NCBI RefSeq assembly: GCF_014042345.1
Contig: NZ_JACEZT010000012.1
Location: forward strand, 1-64,000
Origin: Rugamonas brunnea
GTDB lineage: Bacteria; Pseudomonadota; Gammaproteobacteria; Burkholderiales; Burkholderiaceae_D
Direction: 5' to 3'
DNA length: 64,000 bases
Shown one piece after another: positions 33,818 to 42,507 of the stretch. The notes under the pieces were generated by a model. That model saw only the letters and a list, made by a program, of their open reading frames with translations. It searched no databases and had not been told where the DNA came from. Position 1 is the stretch's first letter. Each line of letters begins with the position of its first letter. Made by a program: the position numbers and the translations under genes.

Positions 33818-35874
33818 ATTTATTTTTCGAAGAATCCGGCGATTTCAAGGTCGGCACCGTGCTGTCGCAAGCGGGCGAGGCCTACCAGGTGGAACTGGCC
33901 AGCGGCAAGCGCACCAAGGTCAAGGTCAAGGATGTGCTGCTGCAATATGAAAAACCCACGCCGGCCGAGCTGTACGAGCAGGCCAAGGCCGTGGCGGCCG
34001 ACATCGACCTGGAATTCCTGTGGGAAGTGGCGGGCGAGGACGAGTTCGGTTTCGCGGAGCTGGGCGCGGAATACTTCGGCCACACCCCGCTGCCGTTCGA
34101 GGCGGCCGGCCTGATCCTGAGCCTGCACGGCGCACCCATCTATTTCTACAAGAAGGGCCGGGGCCGCTACAAGGCCGCGCCCGAGCAATCGCTGCGCGCG
34201 GCCCAGGCCGGCATCGAGAAGAAGAAACAGCAAGCCATCATCCAGGCCCAGTATGTGGCGGAATTGAAGGCGAACCAGCTGCCCGCGTCCATGCAAGCCA
34301 TCGTGCAGCAACTGCTGTTTAAGCCCGATAAGAATTCCATCGAGTACAAGGCGCTGGAAGCGGCCTGCGACGAGCTGCACACCAACGCCCAGCGCCTGAT
34401 GCTGGCCGTGGGCGGCGTGGCCTCGCCCAAGCAGCTGCACATGTCCAAGTTCCTGTTCGAGAACTTCCCGCGCGGCGCCGGCTTCCCCGAGGTGCCGCTG
34501 CCGGTGGCGCCCACCAATTTGCCGGTGGCCGAGGTGCGCGCGTTCTCGATCGACGACGTCACCACCACCGAGATCGACGATGCGTTCTCCGTCGTGCGGC
34601 TCGACGATGGCACGGTGCGGGTCGGCATCCACATCGCCGCGCCCGGCCTGGGCATCAAGCCCGACGACGCGGTCGACAAGATGGCGCGCGCCCGCATGTC
34701 CACCGTCTACATGCCCGGCGACAAGATCACCATGCTGCCCGACAGCATCGTGGAAGCGTTCACGCTGGCCGAGGGCAAGACCTGCCCGGCCCTGTCGCTG
34801 TACGCCACGCTGAACCCGGCCAACTGGAGCGTGGTGTCCACCGTCACGCGCGCCGAGCTGGTGCCGATCGCCAACAACCTGCGCCACAACGACCTGGACG
34901 ATCTCGTCAACGAGGAAACCCTGGCCAGCGGCGTGGGCGAGTATGCGCACAAGGAAGAGCTGGCGCTGCTGTGGCAATGGGCCCAGCACCTGGAGCAGGG
35001 CCGCATGGCCAAGCGCGAAGCGTTCGGCCTGAAGCCGGAACAGAACAACCGCGTCGATTTCAACTTCTACGTGGAAGACGACGTGGTCACCGTCACCCGC
35101 CGCAAGCGCGGCGCGCCGCTGGACAAGATCGTGGCCGAGCTGATGATCTTCGCCAACAGCAGCTGGGGCAAAATGATGCACGAGCACGGCGTGCCCGGCA
35201 TCTACCGCAGCCAGGGCGGCGGCACGGGCGGCTGGGCTGCCAAGATGCAGGTGCGCATGGTCACCCACGCCGCGCCCCACCAGGGCCTGGGCGTGGACCA
35301 GTATGCGTGGAGCACCTCGCCGCTGCGCCGCTACACCGACCTGGTCAACCAGTGGCAGATCCTGGCCTGCGCCGAGCATGGCGTGACGGCGCCGCTGGTG
35401 GCCCCGTTCAAGCCCAAGGACGCCAACCTGTTCGCCATCGTCTCGGCCTTCGACGCGGCCTACGCGGCCTATGCCGACTTCCAGTCCAACATGGAACGCT
35501 ACTGGTGCCTGCGCTGGCTGGGCCAGGAGGATGCGCGCCAGGTGGAGGCGGTGGTGCTCAAGGATGAAGTGCTGCGCCTGGTCGACATTCCGCTCATCAT
35601 CCGCCTGCCCGGCATGCCGCAGGTAGCGCGCGGGGCGCAGGTCAAGCTCGACATCCTGCGCTGGGACGAGGTCGACCTGTCGATCGAAGCGCGGCTGCTG
35701 GAGATCCCGGCCGCCGGCGCGGTGGCCACCGACGCTGAACTCGATTACGAGGACGAGGACGACGTCTCCGCCGTGGAAGCGGCGGCCGAGGAGCAGGCCG
35801 AGCCGGCGCCCGCCAGCGACGCGCCCGTGATCGTGACGGGCGAGTCGACGGCCGAAGCGCCGCTGGCTGAATAA
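33814..35874 (+). CDS. RNB-domain exoribonuclease (RNase II family)
   Basis: This is a 3'-to-5' exoribonuclease of the RNase II/RNase R superfamily, 686 residues. The catalytic RNB domain starts near residue 240 with the acidic metal-binding cluster in TTTEIDDAFSV, and it also holds GIHIAAPG and the SPLRRYTDLVNQWQ signature. The usual cold-shock and S1 RNA-binding domains are weak or divergent, and the C-terminus is a very acidic tail of about 50 residues. Such proteins degrade mRNA fragments or mature stable RNA. The ATG overlaps the ubiC stop. Confidence 0.9.
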   Translation: MNLFFEESGDFKVGTVLSQAGEAYQVELASGKRTKVKVKDVLLQYEKPTPAELYEQAKAVAADIDLEFLWEVAGEDEFGFAELGAEYFGHTPLPFEAAGLILSLHGAPIYFYKKGRGRYKAAPEQSLRAAQAGIEKKKQQAIIQAQYVAELKANQLPASMQAIVQQLLFKPDKNSIEYKALEAACDELHTNAQRLMLAVGGVASPKQLHMSKFLFENFPRGAGFPEVPLPVAPTNLPVAEVRAFSIDDVTTTEIDDAFSVVRLDDGTVRVGIHIAAPGLGIKPDDAVDKMARARMSTVYMPGDKITMLPDSIVEAFTLAEGKTCPALSLYATLNPANWSVVSTVTRAELVPIANNLRHNDLDDLVNEETLASGVGEYAHKEELALLWQWAQHLEQGRMAKREAFGLKPEQNNRVDFNFYVEDDVVTVTRRKRGAPLDKIVAELMIFANSSWGKMMHEHGVPGIYRSQGGGTGGWAAKMQVRMVTHAAPHQGLGVDQYAWSTSPLRRYTDLVNQWQILACAEHGVTAPLVAPFKPKDANLFAIVSAFDAAYAAYADFQSNMERYWCLRWLGQEDARQVEAVVLKDEVLRLVDIPLIIRLPGMPQVARGAQVKLDILRWDEVDLSIEARLLEIPAAGAVATDAELDYEDEDDVSAVEAAAEEQAEPAPASDAPVIVTGESTAEAPLAE

Positions 35875-35983
35875 TTGGCCAAGTAATCGGCCGAAGATGC
35901 GGCCGGGGCGGCGGCGTGGCCGCCGCCCCGCCGGTTCGGGTTAAAATCAGCCCACTTTGTAATCCCCTGCGGTCTGGCACAGC

Positions 35984-36871
35984 GTGAAGTCTCTCCAAGA
36001 AAACCGTTTCCTGATGATGGCGTTCGGCGTCTCCCTGCTGGCGCACGGGGTCTTGCTCGCCGTCCATTTCGTCGCCCCCAAGGCCTTCAAGGTGGAACCC
36101 ACCGACCCCGGCCTGGAGGTCATCCTCGTCAACGCCAAGCATGCGCGCGCGCCGCTCAAGGCCGAGGCGCTGGCCCAGGCCAACCTCGATGGTGGCGGCA
36201 ACGTGGACACGGGCCGCGCCAAGTCGCCGCTGCCCGACATGCGCAAGATGGAGATGGGCGACAGCGTCAAGGCCACGCGGCGGCGCATCGCGGAACTGGA
36301 AGAACAGCAGCGCAACCTGCTGAGCCAGGTGAGCAAGCCCACCCCGTTCACGGCGCCGCCCGTGACGGAAAAGAGCAAGCCCGACCCGCTGCCCACCGGC
36401 TCCGACCTGCTCGATTCCAGCAAGGCCATCGCCCGCATGGCGGCTGAGATCAGCGAAACCATCGAGGACCAGAACAAGCGGCCCAAGAAAACCTTCATCA
36501 CGCCCAGCACGCGCGAAGTGGGTTACGCCGAGTATTACAAGACCATGCAGCGCCGCATCGAGGAAGTGGGCACGCTCAACTTCCCGCAGCAGAACGGCCG
36601 CAAGCTGTATGGCGAACTGGTGGTCTACATCCCCGTGTTCCAGGACGGTTACATCTACACCAAGGATGGCGGCGCCCGCGTCGAGCGCAGCTCCGGCAAC
36701 CCGGCGCTGGACGCCAAGGCGCTGGAGATCGTGCGGCGCGCGCAACCGTTCGGGCGCTTCCCGCCCAAGATGCTGTCGAACGACAAGGATGACCTGTGGG
36801 TCATCATCACCCGATTCAAATTCACCCGCGAAGAAAAAATGGAAGCAAACCTGAGCGGCGGTGCCCAGTGA
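35984..36871 (+). CDS. tonB: TonB-type energy transducer
   Basis: TonB proteins pass proton-motive energy from ExbBD to outer-membrane receptors. The 295 residues have a single N-terminal helix ([21 protein letters not shown]) containing the H that the family conserves in this helix. A periplasmic linker with a short coiled stretch ([14 protein letters not shown]) leads to a C-terminal domain of about 95 residues ([18 protein letters not shown] onwards, with [14 protein letters not shown]). Translation starts at GTG 35984. No exbBD lies in the window. The linker is not the Pro-Lys ladder of E. coli TonB. It overlaps aroE by one base. Confidence 0.82.
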   Translation: MKSLQENRFLMMAFGVSLLAHGVLLAVHFVAPKAFKVEPTDPGLEVILVNAKHARAPLKAEALAQANLDGGGNVDTGRAKSPLPDMRKMEMGDSVKATRRRIAELEEQQRNLLSQVSKPTPFTAPPVTEKSKPDPLPTGSDLLDSSKAIARMAAEISETIEDQNKRPKKTFITPSTREVGYAEYYKTMQRRIEEVGTLNFPQQNGRKLYGELVVYIPVFQDGYIYTKDGGARVERSSGNPALDAKALEIVRRAQPFGRFPPKMLSNDKDDLWVIITRFKFTREEKMEANLSGGAQ

Positions 36872-37689
36872 TGGACCGCTACTGCGTATTCGGCAATCCC
36901 ATCGGCCATAGCAAATCGCCCGCCATCCACGCCGCGTTCGCGGCCCAGACCGGGCAGCAACTGACTTACGAGGCGCGCCTGGCGCCACTGGACGGCTTCG
37001 CGGCCGCCGTGCAGGCCTTCATCGCCGAAGGCGGCAAGGGCGCCAACGTGACCGTGCCGTTCAAGCTCGAAGCCCACAAGCTGGCGCAGGCGCTGACCGT
37101 GCGCGCGCAGGCGGCGGGCGCCGTCAACACGCTGCACTTCACGGAGCAGGGCATCATCGGCGACAACACGGACGGCGCCGGGCTGGTGGCCGACATCGTC
37201 AACAACGCCGGCGTGGCCATCACGGGCAAGCGCGTGCTGCTGCTGGGCGCCGGCGGCGCCGCGCGCGGCGTGGTGCTGCCCCTCCTCGAGCACCGGCCGG
37301 CGCAACTGGTGATCGCCAACCGCACCGTGGCCACGGCCGAGGAACTGGCGCGCCAGTTCGCCGCGCTCGGCGGCGCCGGTGTGGTCAGCGGCTGCGGCTT
37401 CGGGCAGGTGGAAGGCCCGTTCGATATCGTCATCAACGCCACCTCGGCCAGCCTGCAGGGCGACCTGCCGCCGCTGCCGGACGGCGTGTTCGCCCCCGGC
37501 ACACTGGCGCTGGACATGATGTACGGCGCCCAGCCCACCGTGTTCATGCAGTATGCGAGCGGGCACGGCGCGCTGGCGCGCGATGGACTGGGAATGCTGG
37601 TGGAGCAGGCCGCAGAGGCGTTCGCCGTGTGGCGCGGTGTGCATCCGGCCACGGGGGAAGTGCTGCACCGGCTGCGGGCCGCGCTGTGA
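36871..37689 (+). CDS. aroE: Shikimate dehydrogenase
   Basis: AroE reduces 3-dehydroshikimate to shikimate with NADPH. The 272 residues have the substrate-binding start [16 protein letters not shown], the catalytic lysine in NVTVPFK, the paired aspartate in DNTDGAG, and the nucleotide loop [12 protein letters not shown]. The ATG at 36871 begins the conserved MDRYCVFG and overlaps the tonB stop. Its own stop overlaps the GTG of mtgA, so tonB, aroE and mtgA are translated as a chain. aroQ at 29.5 kb provides the preceding step. Confidence 0.97.
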   Translation: MDRYCVFGNPIGHSKSPAIHAAFAAQTGQQLTYEARLAPLDGFAAAVQAFIAEGGKGANVTVPFKLEAHKLAQALTVRAQAAGAVNTLHFTEQGIIGDNTDGAGLVADIVNNAGVAITGKRVLLLGAGGAARGVVLPLLEHRPAQLVIANRTVATAEELARQFAALGGAGVVSGCGFGQVEGPFDIVINATSASLQGDLPPLPDGVFAPGTLALDMMYGAQPTVFMQYASGHGALARDGLGMLVEQAAEAFAVWRGVHPATGEVLHRLRAAL

Positions 37690-38402
37690 GCGGCGCACGC
37701 AAGAATGAGGGGGGGCGCCGGCGCTGGATCAAGTGGCTGGTGATCGCGCCGCTGGCGTTGCTGTTGCTGGTCCAGCTCTACTTCTTCCTCCACATCTGCT
37801 GGTGGGTCGACCATAACCCCGGCATGACCAGTTTCATGCGCGAGCAGCAGGCCGCGCTGCGCGAGAAGAACCCGAACGCCAACATCCAGCAGTTGTGGGT
37901 GCCGTATGAGCGGATCTCGAACAACCTCAAGCGCGCCATCATCGCCTCGGAAGACGCCAACTTCTCCGAGCACGACGGCGTGGACTGGGATGCGCTGCAA
38001 AAGGCCTATGAGAAGAACAGCCAGAAGCACAAGGTAGTGCGCGGCGGCTCCACCATCACCCAGCAGCTGGCCAAGAACCTGTTCCTGTCCGGCTCGCGCA
38101 GCTATCTGCGCAAGGGGCAGGAGCTGGTCATCACCTACATGCTGGAGGCGGTGATGGACAAGGAACGCATCTTCGAGATCTACCTGAACGTGGTCGAATT
38201 CGGCACTGGCATCTTCGGTGCGGAAGCGGCAGCGCGCCACTACTACGGCGTGAGCGCGGCCAACCTCGGTGCGGCGCAGGCGGCCAAGCTGGCCGTGATG
38301 CTGCCCAACCCGCGCTTTTTCGACAAGCACCGTGATTCCGGCTACCTGGCGCGCCGCACCGGCGTGATCCTGCGCCGCATGGGCGCGGCCGAACTGCCTT
38401 GA
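37686..38402 (+). CDS. mtgA: Monofunctional peptidoglycan transglycosylase
   Basis: MtgA polymerises lipid II into glycan strands without a penicillin-binding domain. The 238 residues contain one N-terminal membrane helix (about 17-38) after a basic stretch, then the GT51 domain. The catalytic glutamate is in [16 protein letters not shown], followed by [17 protein letters not shown] and the second glutamate region [13 protein letters not shown]. Translation begins at GTG 37686, overlapping the aroE stop, which restores the family length. Confidence 0.95.
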   Translation: MSGARKNEGGRRRWIKWLVIAPLALLLLVQLYFFLHICWWVDHNPGMTSFMREQQAALREKNPNANIQQLWVPYERISNNLKRAIIASEDANFSEHDGVDWDALQKAYEKNSQKHKVVRGGSTITQQLAKNLFLSGSRSYLRKGQELVITYMLEAVMDKERIFEIYLNVVEFGTGIFGAEAAARHYYGVSAANLGAAQAAKLAVMLPNPRFFDKHRDSGYLARRTGVILRRMGAAELP

Positions 38403-38431
38403 TGTGCCAACCTGAGAGCGAAGGAGTCGTC

Positions 38432-38869
38432 ATGTCCCGTCACCCGTACCAGCGCGGCCTCGGCCTGATCCAGGTCGCCATCGTGATGGCCACGCTGGCC
38501 GCCATCGCCATGGCCGCCATGATGTCGATGCGCAGCGAGCGCAATCTGTTCGCCGAAGCGCTGGGCAAGCTGACCGGCCATCCGGCGGCGCCGCTGCAAG
38601 GCGGCGTGCCGGGCGGGGTGGCCAACGCGGCGGCTGCGGCGGCCCAGCCGGCCCAGCCCGAACGTCCGGCCGGGGTGCTGCGCAAGTGCGTCATCGACGG
38701 CAAGACCGTGCTGTCGGACGTGGACTGCACCGACCGCAACCCCACCAGCACCATCGTCAAGGTGCATGAAACGCGCGGCATCGAATCGCCCAAGGTGCCC
38801 AAGCCGGAACCGGCCGCCGACGGCGCCCCCACCATGCAGGACAAGATGATCGACAAGGCCACGCGCTGA
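38432..38869 (+). CDS. Pilin-like small exported protein
   Basis: I do not recognise a named family for this 145-residue protein. Its N-terminus, RGLGLIQVAIVMATLAAIAM, looks like a type IV prepilin: a short basic leader, a glycine, then a long hydrophobic helix. However, the usual glutamate at +5 is a glutamine. The rest is an Ala/Pro-rich stretch and a small domain with two cysteines (RKCVIDGKTVLSDVDC) like those of DUF4124-type periplasmic proteins. The ATG at 38432 has AAGGAG upstream. It lies 29 bases after mtgA. It could be a minor pseudopilin or simply a membrane-anchored protein. Confidence 0.6.
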   Translation: MSRHPYQRGLGLIQVAIVMATLAAIAMAAMMSMRSERNLFAEALGKLTGHPAAPLQGGVPGGVANAAAAAAQPAQPERPAGVLRKCVIDGKTVLSDVDCTDRNPTSTIVKVHETRGIESPKVPKPEPAADGAPTMQDKMIDKATR

Positions 38870-38987
38870 CCGCAGGGACGGCGCAAAAAAAGGTCGTGCC
38901 GGGGTGGCCGGCGGCGGGGCGAGCAGGTACACTTGCGCTGTTTTGGCGCGCCGCGCCGCGTCCCTCCTTCGTCGTCCGAGAGTGCCC

Positions 38988-39956
38988 ATGATTAATGTCT
39001 TCGTTCTGCAAAACGGCCGGCTCAACCAGGTTCCCATCGATACCCGCGCCGATCTGGAGAACGTGGCGCCGGTCTGGGTCGACCTGACCGATCCGAACGA
39101 GGACGAGCGGGCCTGGGTCAAGGCCATCTACGGGGTGACCCTGCCGGGCGAGGACGAGGTCAAGGACATCGAGGCCTCGGCCCGCTACTACGAGGCCGAG
39201 AACGGCGACCTGCACCTGCGCACCGATTTCCTGCTGGAGGAGGACGACGGCCCGTCGCGCGTGGTGACGGTGGCCTTCATCCTGGCCCGCAAGATGCTGT
39301 TCTCCGTGCACACGGACGACCTGCCCGTGTTCCGCCTGGTGCGCATGCGCGCCCGCTCGCGGCCCGGCTCCATCGCCGACTACATGGACGTGCTGCTGGA
39401 CCTGTACGCGACCGACGCCGAATACTCGGCCGACGCGCTCGAAGGCATCTACCTGCACCTGGAGGAAGTGAGCGCGCGCGTGCTGCAAAAGCAGTTCACC
39501 GACCAGGACGCGGCCGCCGCCCTGAATGCGATCGCGCTGGAGGAAGACTTGAATGGCCGCATCCGCCGCAACATGATGGATACCCGGCGCGCCGTCAGCT
39601 TCCTGATGCGGGGCCGCCTGCTCAATACCGACCAGTTCGAGGAGGCGCGCCAGATCCTGCGCGATATCGAATCGCTGGACGGCCACACGTCCTTCCTGTT
39701 CGATAAGATCAACTTCCTGATGGACGCCACGGTCGGCTTCATCAACATCAACCAGAACAAGATCATCAAGATCTTCTCGGTGGCCAGCGTGGCCTTCCTG
39801 CCGCCGACGCTGATCGCGTCCATCTACGGCATGAACTTCCGCGGCTGGTTCCCGGAGCTGGAGTGGTCGCTCGGCTATCCGTTCGCGCTGCTGCTGATGG
39901 TCACCAGCGCCATCGCGCCGTTCTGGTACTTCCGCCGGCGCGGCTGGCTCAAGTGA
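38988..39956 (+). CDS. corA: CorA-type magnesium transporter
   Basis: CorA is a pentameric inner-membrane channel for Mg2+ and other divalent ions. The 322 residues have a large cytosolic funnel domain, the long stalk helix, and two C-terminal membrane helices. The ion-selecting YGMNF motif sits at the end of the first helix, followed by the acidic loop RGWFPELEWSLGYP. The start MINVFVLQNGRL at 38988 fits the family. It converges with the next minus-strand gene, the 3' ends overlapping by eight bases. Confidence 0.95.
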   Translation: MINVFVLQNGRLNQVPIDTRADLENVAPVWVDLTDPNEDERAWVKAIYGVTLPGEDEVKDIEASARYYEAENGDLHLRTDFLLEEDDGPSRVVTVAFILARKMLFSVHTDDLPVFRLVRMRARSRPGSIADYMDVLLDLYATDAEYSADALEGIYLHLEEVSARVLQKQFTDQDAAAALNAIALEEDLNGRIRRNMMDTRRAVSFLMRGRLLNTDQFEEARQILRDIESLDGHTSFLFDKINFLMDATVGFININQNKIIKIFSVASVAFLPPTLIASIYGMNFRGWFPELEWSLGYPFALLLMVTSAIAPFWYFRRRGWLK

Positions 39957-40470
39957 CGGCGCCGCTCAGCGCGCAGACGGCGCCCGGCGCAAACTCCAGC
40001 GACAGCGTGCTGTAGTAGGGCGCCGCGCTCCATTGCCGGTGCAGCGCCAGCGCGCGCTCGTACAGGCAGCAGCGCACGTCGAACGGCGAGAAGTCGAACG
40101 GTGGCTTGCCGCGCGCGTGGCAGGCCAGTGCGGCCCCTTCCAGGAACGCGTCCTCGTCGAATTCGCCCTGCCACAACTGGGCCTGCAGGCCCTCCACGAT
40201 GGCTTCCACCTGCACCGCTTCCAGCTCGACGGCGCTGTTGGCCGGGTCGTGGACCGCCTCCATCACGAATGCCACGTCGGCGCCGCGCGCCACCAGGCTC
40301 AGAAAACCGTGGCGCAGCGGCAGCGCCGACTCCACCACGTAATGCAGCAGGTCATGCGGCAGGATGCCTTGGCGCGGCATCAGCGTGTCGGTGCAGCTGC
40401 CGTTGTTGCGCACGAAGCGCAACACGTCGTACAGGTCGTTCTTCGAGCGTTTTTCGGCGATCAGTTTCAT
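39949..40470 (-). CDS. Protein of unknown function
   Basis: This is a 173-residue soluble protein I do not recognise. It begins MKLIAEKRSKNDLYDVLRFVR and contains PRQGILPHDLLHYVVESAL, a histidine-rich patch reminiscent of a metal or cofactor site. Two cysteines lie together in DVRCCLYERA. There is no signal peptide or membrane helix. The coding bias matches its neighbours, and the frame stays open across its whole length. It is divergent from the ABC permease across an AT-rich region of 263 bases, so the two may share control signals. Confidence 0.7.
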   Translation of the reverse strand: MKLIAEKRSKNDLYDVLRFVRNNGSCTDTLMPRQGILPHDLLHYVVESALPLRHGFLSLVARGADVAFVMEAVHDPANSAVELEAVQVEAIVEGLQAQLWQGEFDEDAFLEGAALACHARGKPPFDFSPFDVRCCLYERALALHRQWSAAPYYSTLSLEFAPGAVCALSGAVT

Positions 40471-40545
40471 GATGCTGTGTGATGCGATGAATAAACAGAA
40501 TTATGAAACGAATAGCATGTTTGCAAATTCACTAACTCTCACACA

Positions 40546-40590
40546 TTGAATAAAATTTCAAAAATAATCGAAATTTGAAATAAAATTTCA
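40546..40590 (+). promoter_or_regulatory. Direct repeats in an AT-rich divergent promoter region
   Basis: TAAAATTTCA occurs at 40551-40560 and again at 40581-40590, exactly 30 bases apart. Each copy is preceded by TTGAA or TTGAAA, so each forms a near-palindrome (TGAAAT-AAA-ATTTCA in the second). A further GAAATTT lies between them. The island is very AT-rich in a GC-rich genome. It may be an operator for the ABC genes at 40.7 kb, the minus-strand gene, or both. Confidence 0.4.
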
Positions 40591-40733
40591 TTGTCTGGCG
40601 AGCTGTTTAGCTGCCCCTGCCTATCCTTTAGAATGGCGCCGGGCGTCACTTTCCCGTCACTATCATCCGTTAAACTAGCGGGATTTTTCCGCCCCTGTTA
40701 CAACGCGCGCCGTCGCCAGAGAAAGAACCAGCA

Positions 40734-42464
40734 ATGACAAAAAAACGGCAGTTTTTCCCCCGCCAGGTGGTCGAAGCGGGCGGCAACCGGTGGGACCTGG
40801 CCATGCTGCCCATCGTGCTGGCCGTGTTCGTGCTGCTGGCCTACGGCAGCCAGCAGATGGTGCGCCCCTACGCCGTGGGCGAGACGCTGCCGCTGTCGCT
40901 GGAACCGTACTACCTGCCGTACTACCTGCTGCGCACCACGCTGCGCATGTTCATCGCACTGGGCGCGTCGATGGTGTTCAGCTGCGTGTTCGCCGCCCTC
41001 ACCACCAAGTACCGGCTGGCCGAGAAGGTGCTGGTGCCGCTGCTCGACATCCTGCAGTCGATCCCCATCCTGGGCTTCCTGTCGATTACGGTGACGGCCT
41101 TCATCGCCCTGTTCCCCGGTAACCTGCTGGGGGTGGAGTGCGCGGCCATCTTCGCCATCTTCACCTCGCAGGCGTGGAACATGGCGTTCTCCGCCTACCA
41201 GGGCTTCCGCACCGTGCCGTCCGAATTGTCGGAGGCGGCCAGCGTGTTCCAGCTGTCGGGCTGGCAGCGCTTCTGGCGGCTGGAGCTGCCGTTCGCCATG
41301 CCCGGCCTGCTGTGGAACATGATGATGTCAATGTCCGGCGGCTGGTTCTTCGTGGTGGCGTCGGAGGCGATCTCGGTGTCGAACCAGAACATCAAGCTGC
41401 CCGGCATCGGCTCCTACATCGCGCTGGCCATCGAGCAGCGCGACCTGGGCGCCATCGGCTGGGCCATCACGGCCATGCTGGTGGGCGTGCTGTTGTACGA
41501 CCAGCTGTTCTTCCGCCCCTTGCTGGCGTGGGCCGACAAATTCCGCTTCGAGGAGACGGGCAGCGATACGGCGCAGGAATCGTGGCTGCTCACCTGGCTG
41601 CGCCGCACCGAGCGCACGCAGCAACTGGTGGAATGGTGCGGCGGCCTGCTGGCCCGCTCGATCGCCATGTTCCGCCTGCAGCACGACGGCACCTCGATCC
41701 GCGCCCGGCCGCAGCAGGCCTCGCTGCTGCCGCAGCGCGTGTGGGACGCCGTGATCGCGGCCGTCGTGTTCTACGCCCTGTGGGAACTCGGTCACTTCAT
41801 CCGCGCCGAAGTGGGCTGGAGCGAAGTGGGGCGGGTGCTGGTGCTGGGCCTGTACACGCTGTCGCGCGTGCTGCTGTTGCTGGCGCTGGCGGCGCTGGTG
41901 TGGGTGCCGGTCGGCGTGTGGATCGGCATGCACCCGCGCTGGGCCTCGCGCACCCAGGCCGTGGCCCAGTTCATGGCCGCGTTCCCGGCCAACCTGGTGT
42001 TCCCGGTGGCCGTGGTGGCCATCGTGCGCTTCCATCTGAATCCCGACATCTGGCTGTCGCCGCTGATGATCCTCGGCACCCAGTGGTATCTGCTGTTTAA
42101 CGTGATCGCCGGCGCCTCCACCGTGCCGACCGAACTGCGCCACGCGGCCCACAACTTCGGCCTGACGGGCTGGCTCAAATGGCGGCGCTACCTGCTGCCG
42201 GCCATCTTCCCCAGTTTCGTCACGGGTGCTATCACGGCCAGCGGCGGTTCGTGGAACGCCTCCATCGTGGCCGAATATGTGAGCTGGGGCGACACCACCG
42301 TCAAGGCCCATGGCCTGGGCAGCTACATCGCCGAGATGACGGCCAAGGGCGATTTCCCGCGCATCGCGCTGGGCATCGGTGTGATGTGCATCTTCGTGAT
42401 GGGCTTCAACCACTTCGTGTGGCGCCGCCTGTACACGATGGCCGAGAGCCGGCTGCACTTCTAG
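40734..42464 (+). CDS. Double-length ABC transporter permease
   Basis: This inner-membrane permease has 576 residues and two fused BPD_transp_1 domains. Each half has about six helices and an EAA-type loop: LSEAASVFQLSGWQRFWRLE in the first and LRHAAHNFGLTGWLKWRRYL in the second. It therefore supplies both permease halves by itself. This arrangement belongs to the NitT/TauT-related group. The substrate is not known. No periplasmic binding protein is encoded nearby, which is unusual for an importer. The ATPase follows by 43 bases. Confidence 0.88.
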   Translation: MTKKRQFFPRQVVEAGGNRWDLAMLPIVLAVFVLLAYGSQQMVRPYAVGETLPLSLEPYYLPYYLLRTTLRMFIALGASMVFSCVFAALTTKYRLAEKVLVPLLDILQSIPILGFLSITVTAFIALFPGNLLGVECAAIFAIFTSQAWNMAFSAYQGFRTVPSELSEAASVFQLSGWQRFWRLELPFAMPGLLWNMMMSMSGGWFFVVASEAISVSNQNIKLPGIGSYIALAIEQRDLGAIGWAITAMLVGVLLYDQLFFRPLLAWADKFRFEETGSDTAQESWLLTWLRRTERTQQLVEWCGGLLARSIAMFRLQHDGTSIRARPQQASLLPQRVWDAVIAAVVFYALWELGHFIRAEVGWSEVGRVLVLGLYTLSRVLLLLALAALVWVPVGVWIGMHPRWASRTQAVAQFMAAFPANLVFPVAVVAIVRFHLNPDIWLSPLMILGTQWYLLFNVIAGASTVPTELRHAAHNFGLTGWLKWRRYLLPAIFPSFVTGAITASGGSWNASIVAEYVSWGDTTVKAHGLGSYIAEMTAKGDFPRIALGIGVMCIFVMGFNHFVWRRLYTMAESRLHF

Positions 42465-42507
42465 CCTTGAACCAGCCCCGAATTCACCGATTTGAAAGAC
42501 TGACACT

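Noticed and set aside
35905..35928. GC-rich hairpin after the RNB gene
   Set aside because: The stem is strong but has no T tract, so it cannot be called a terminator with confidence.
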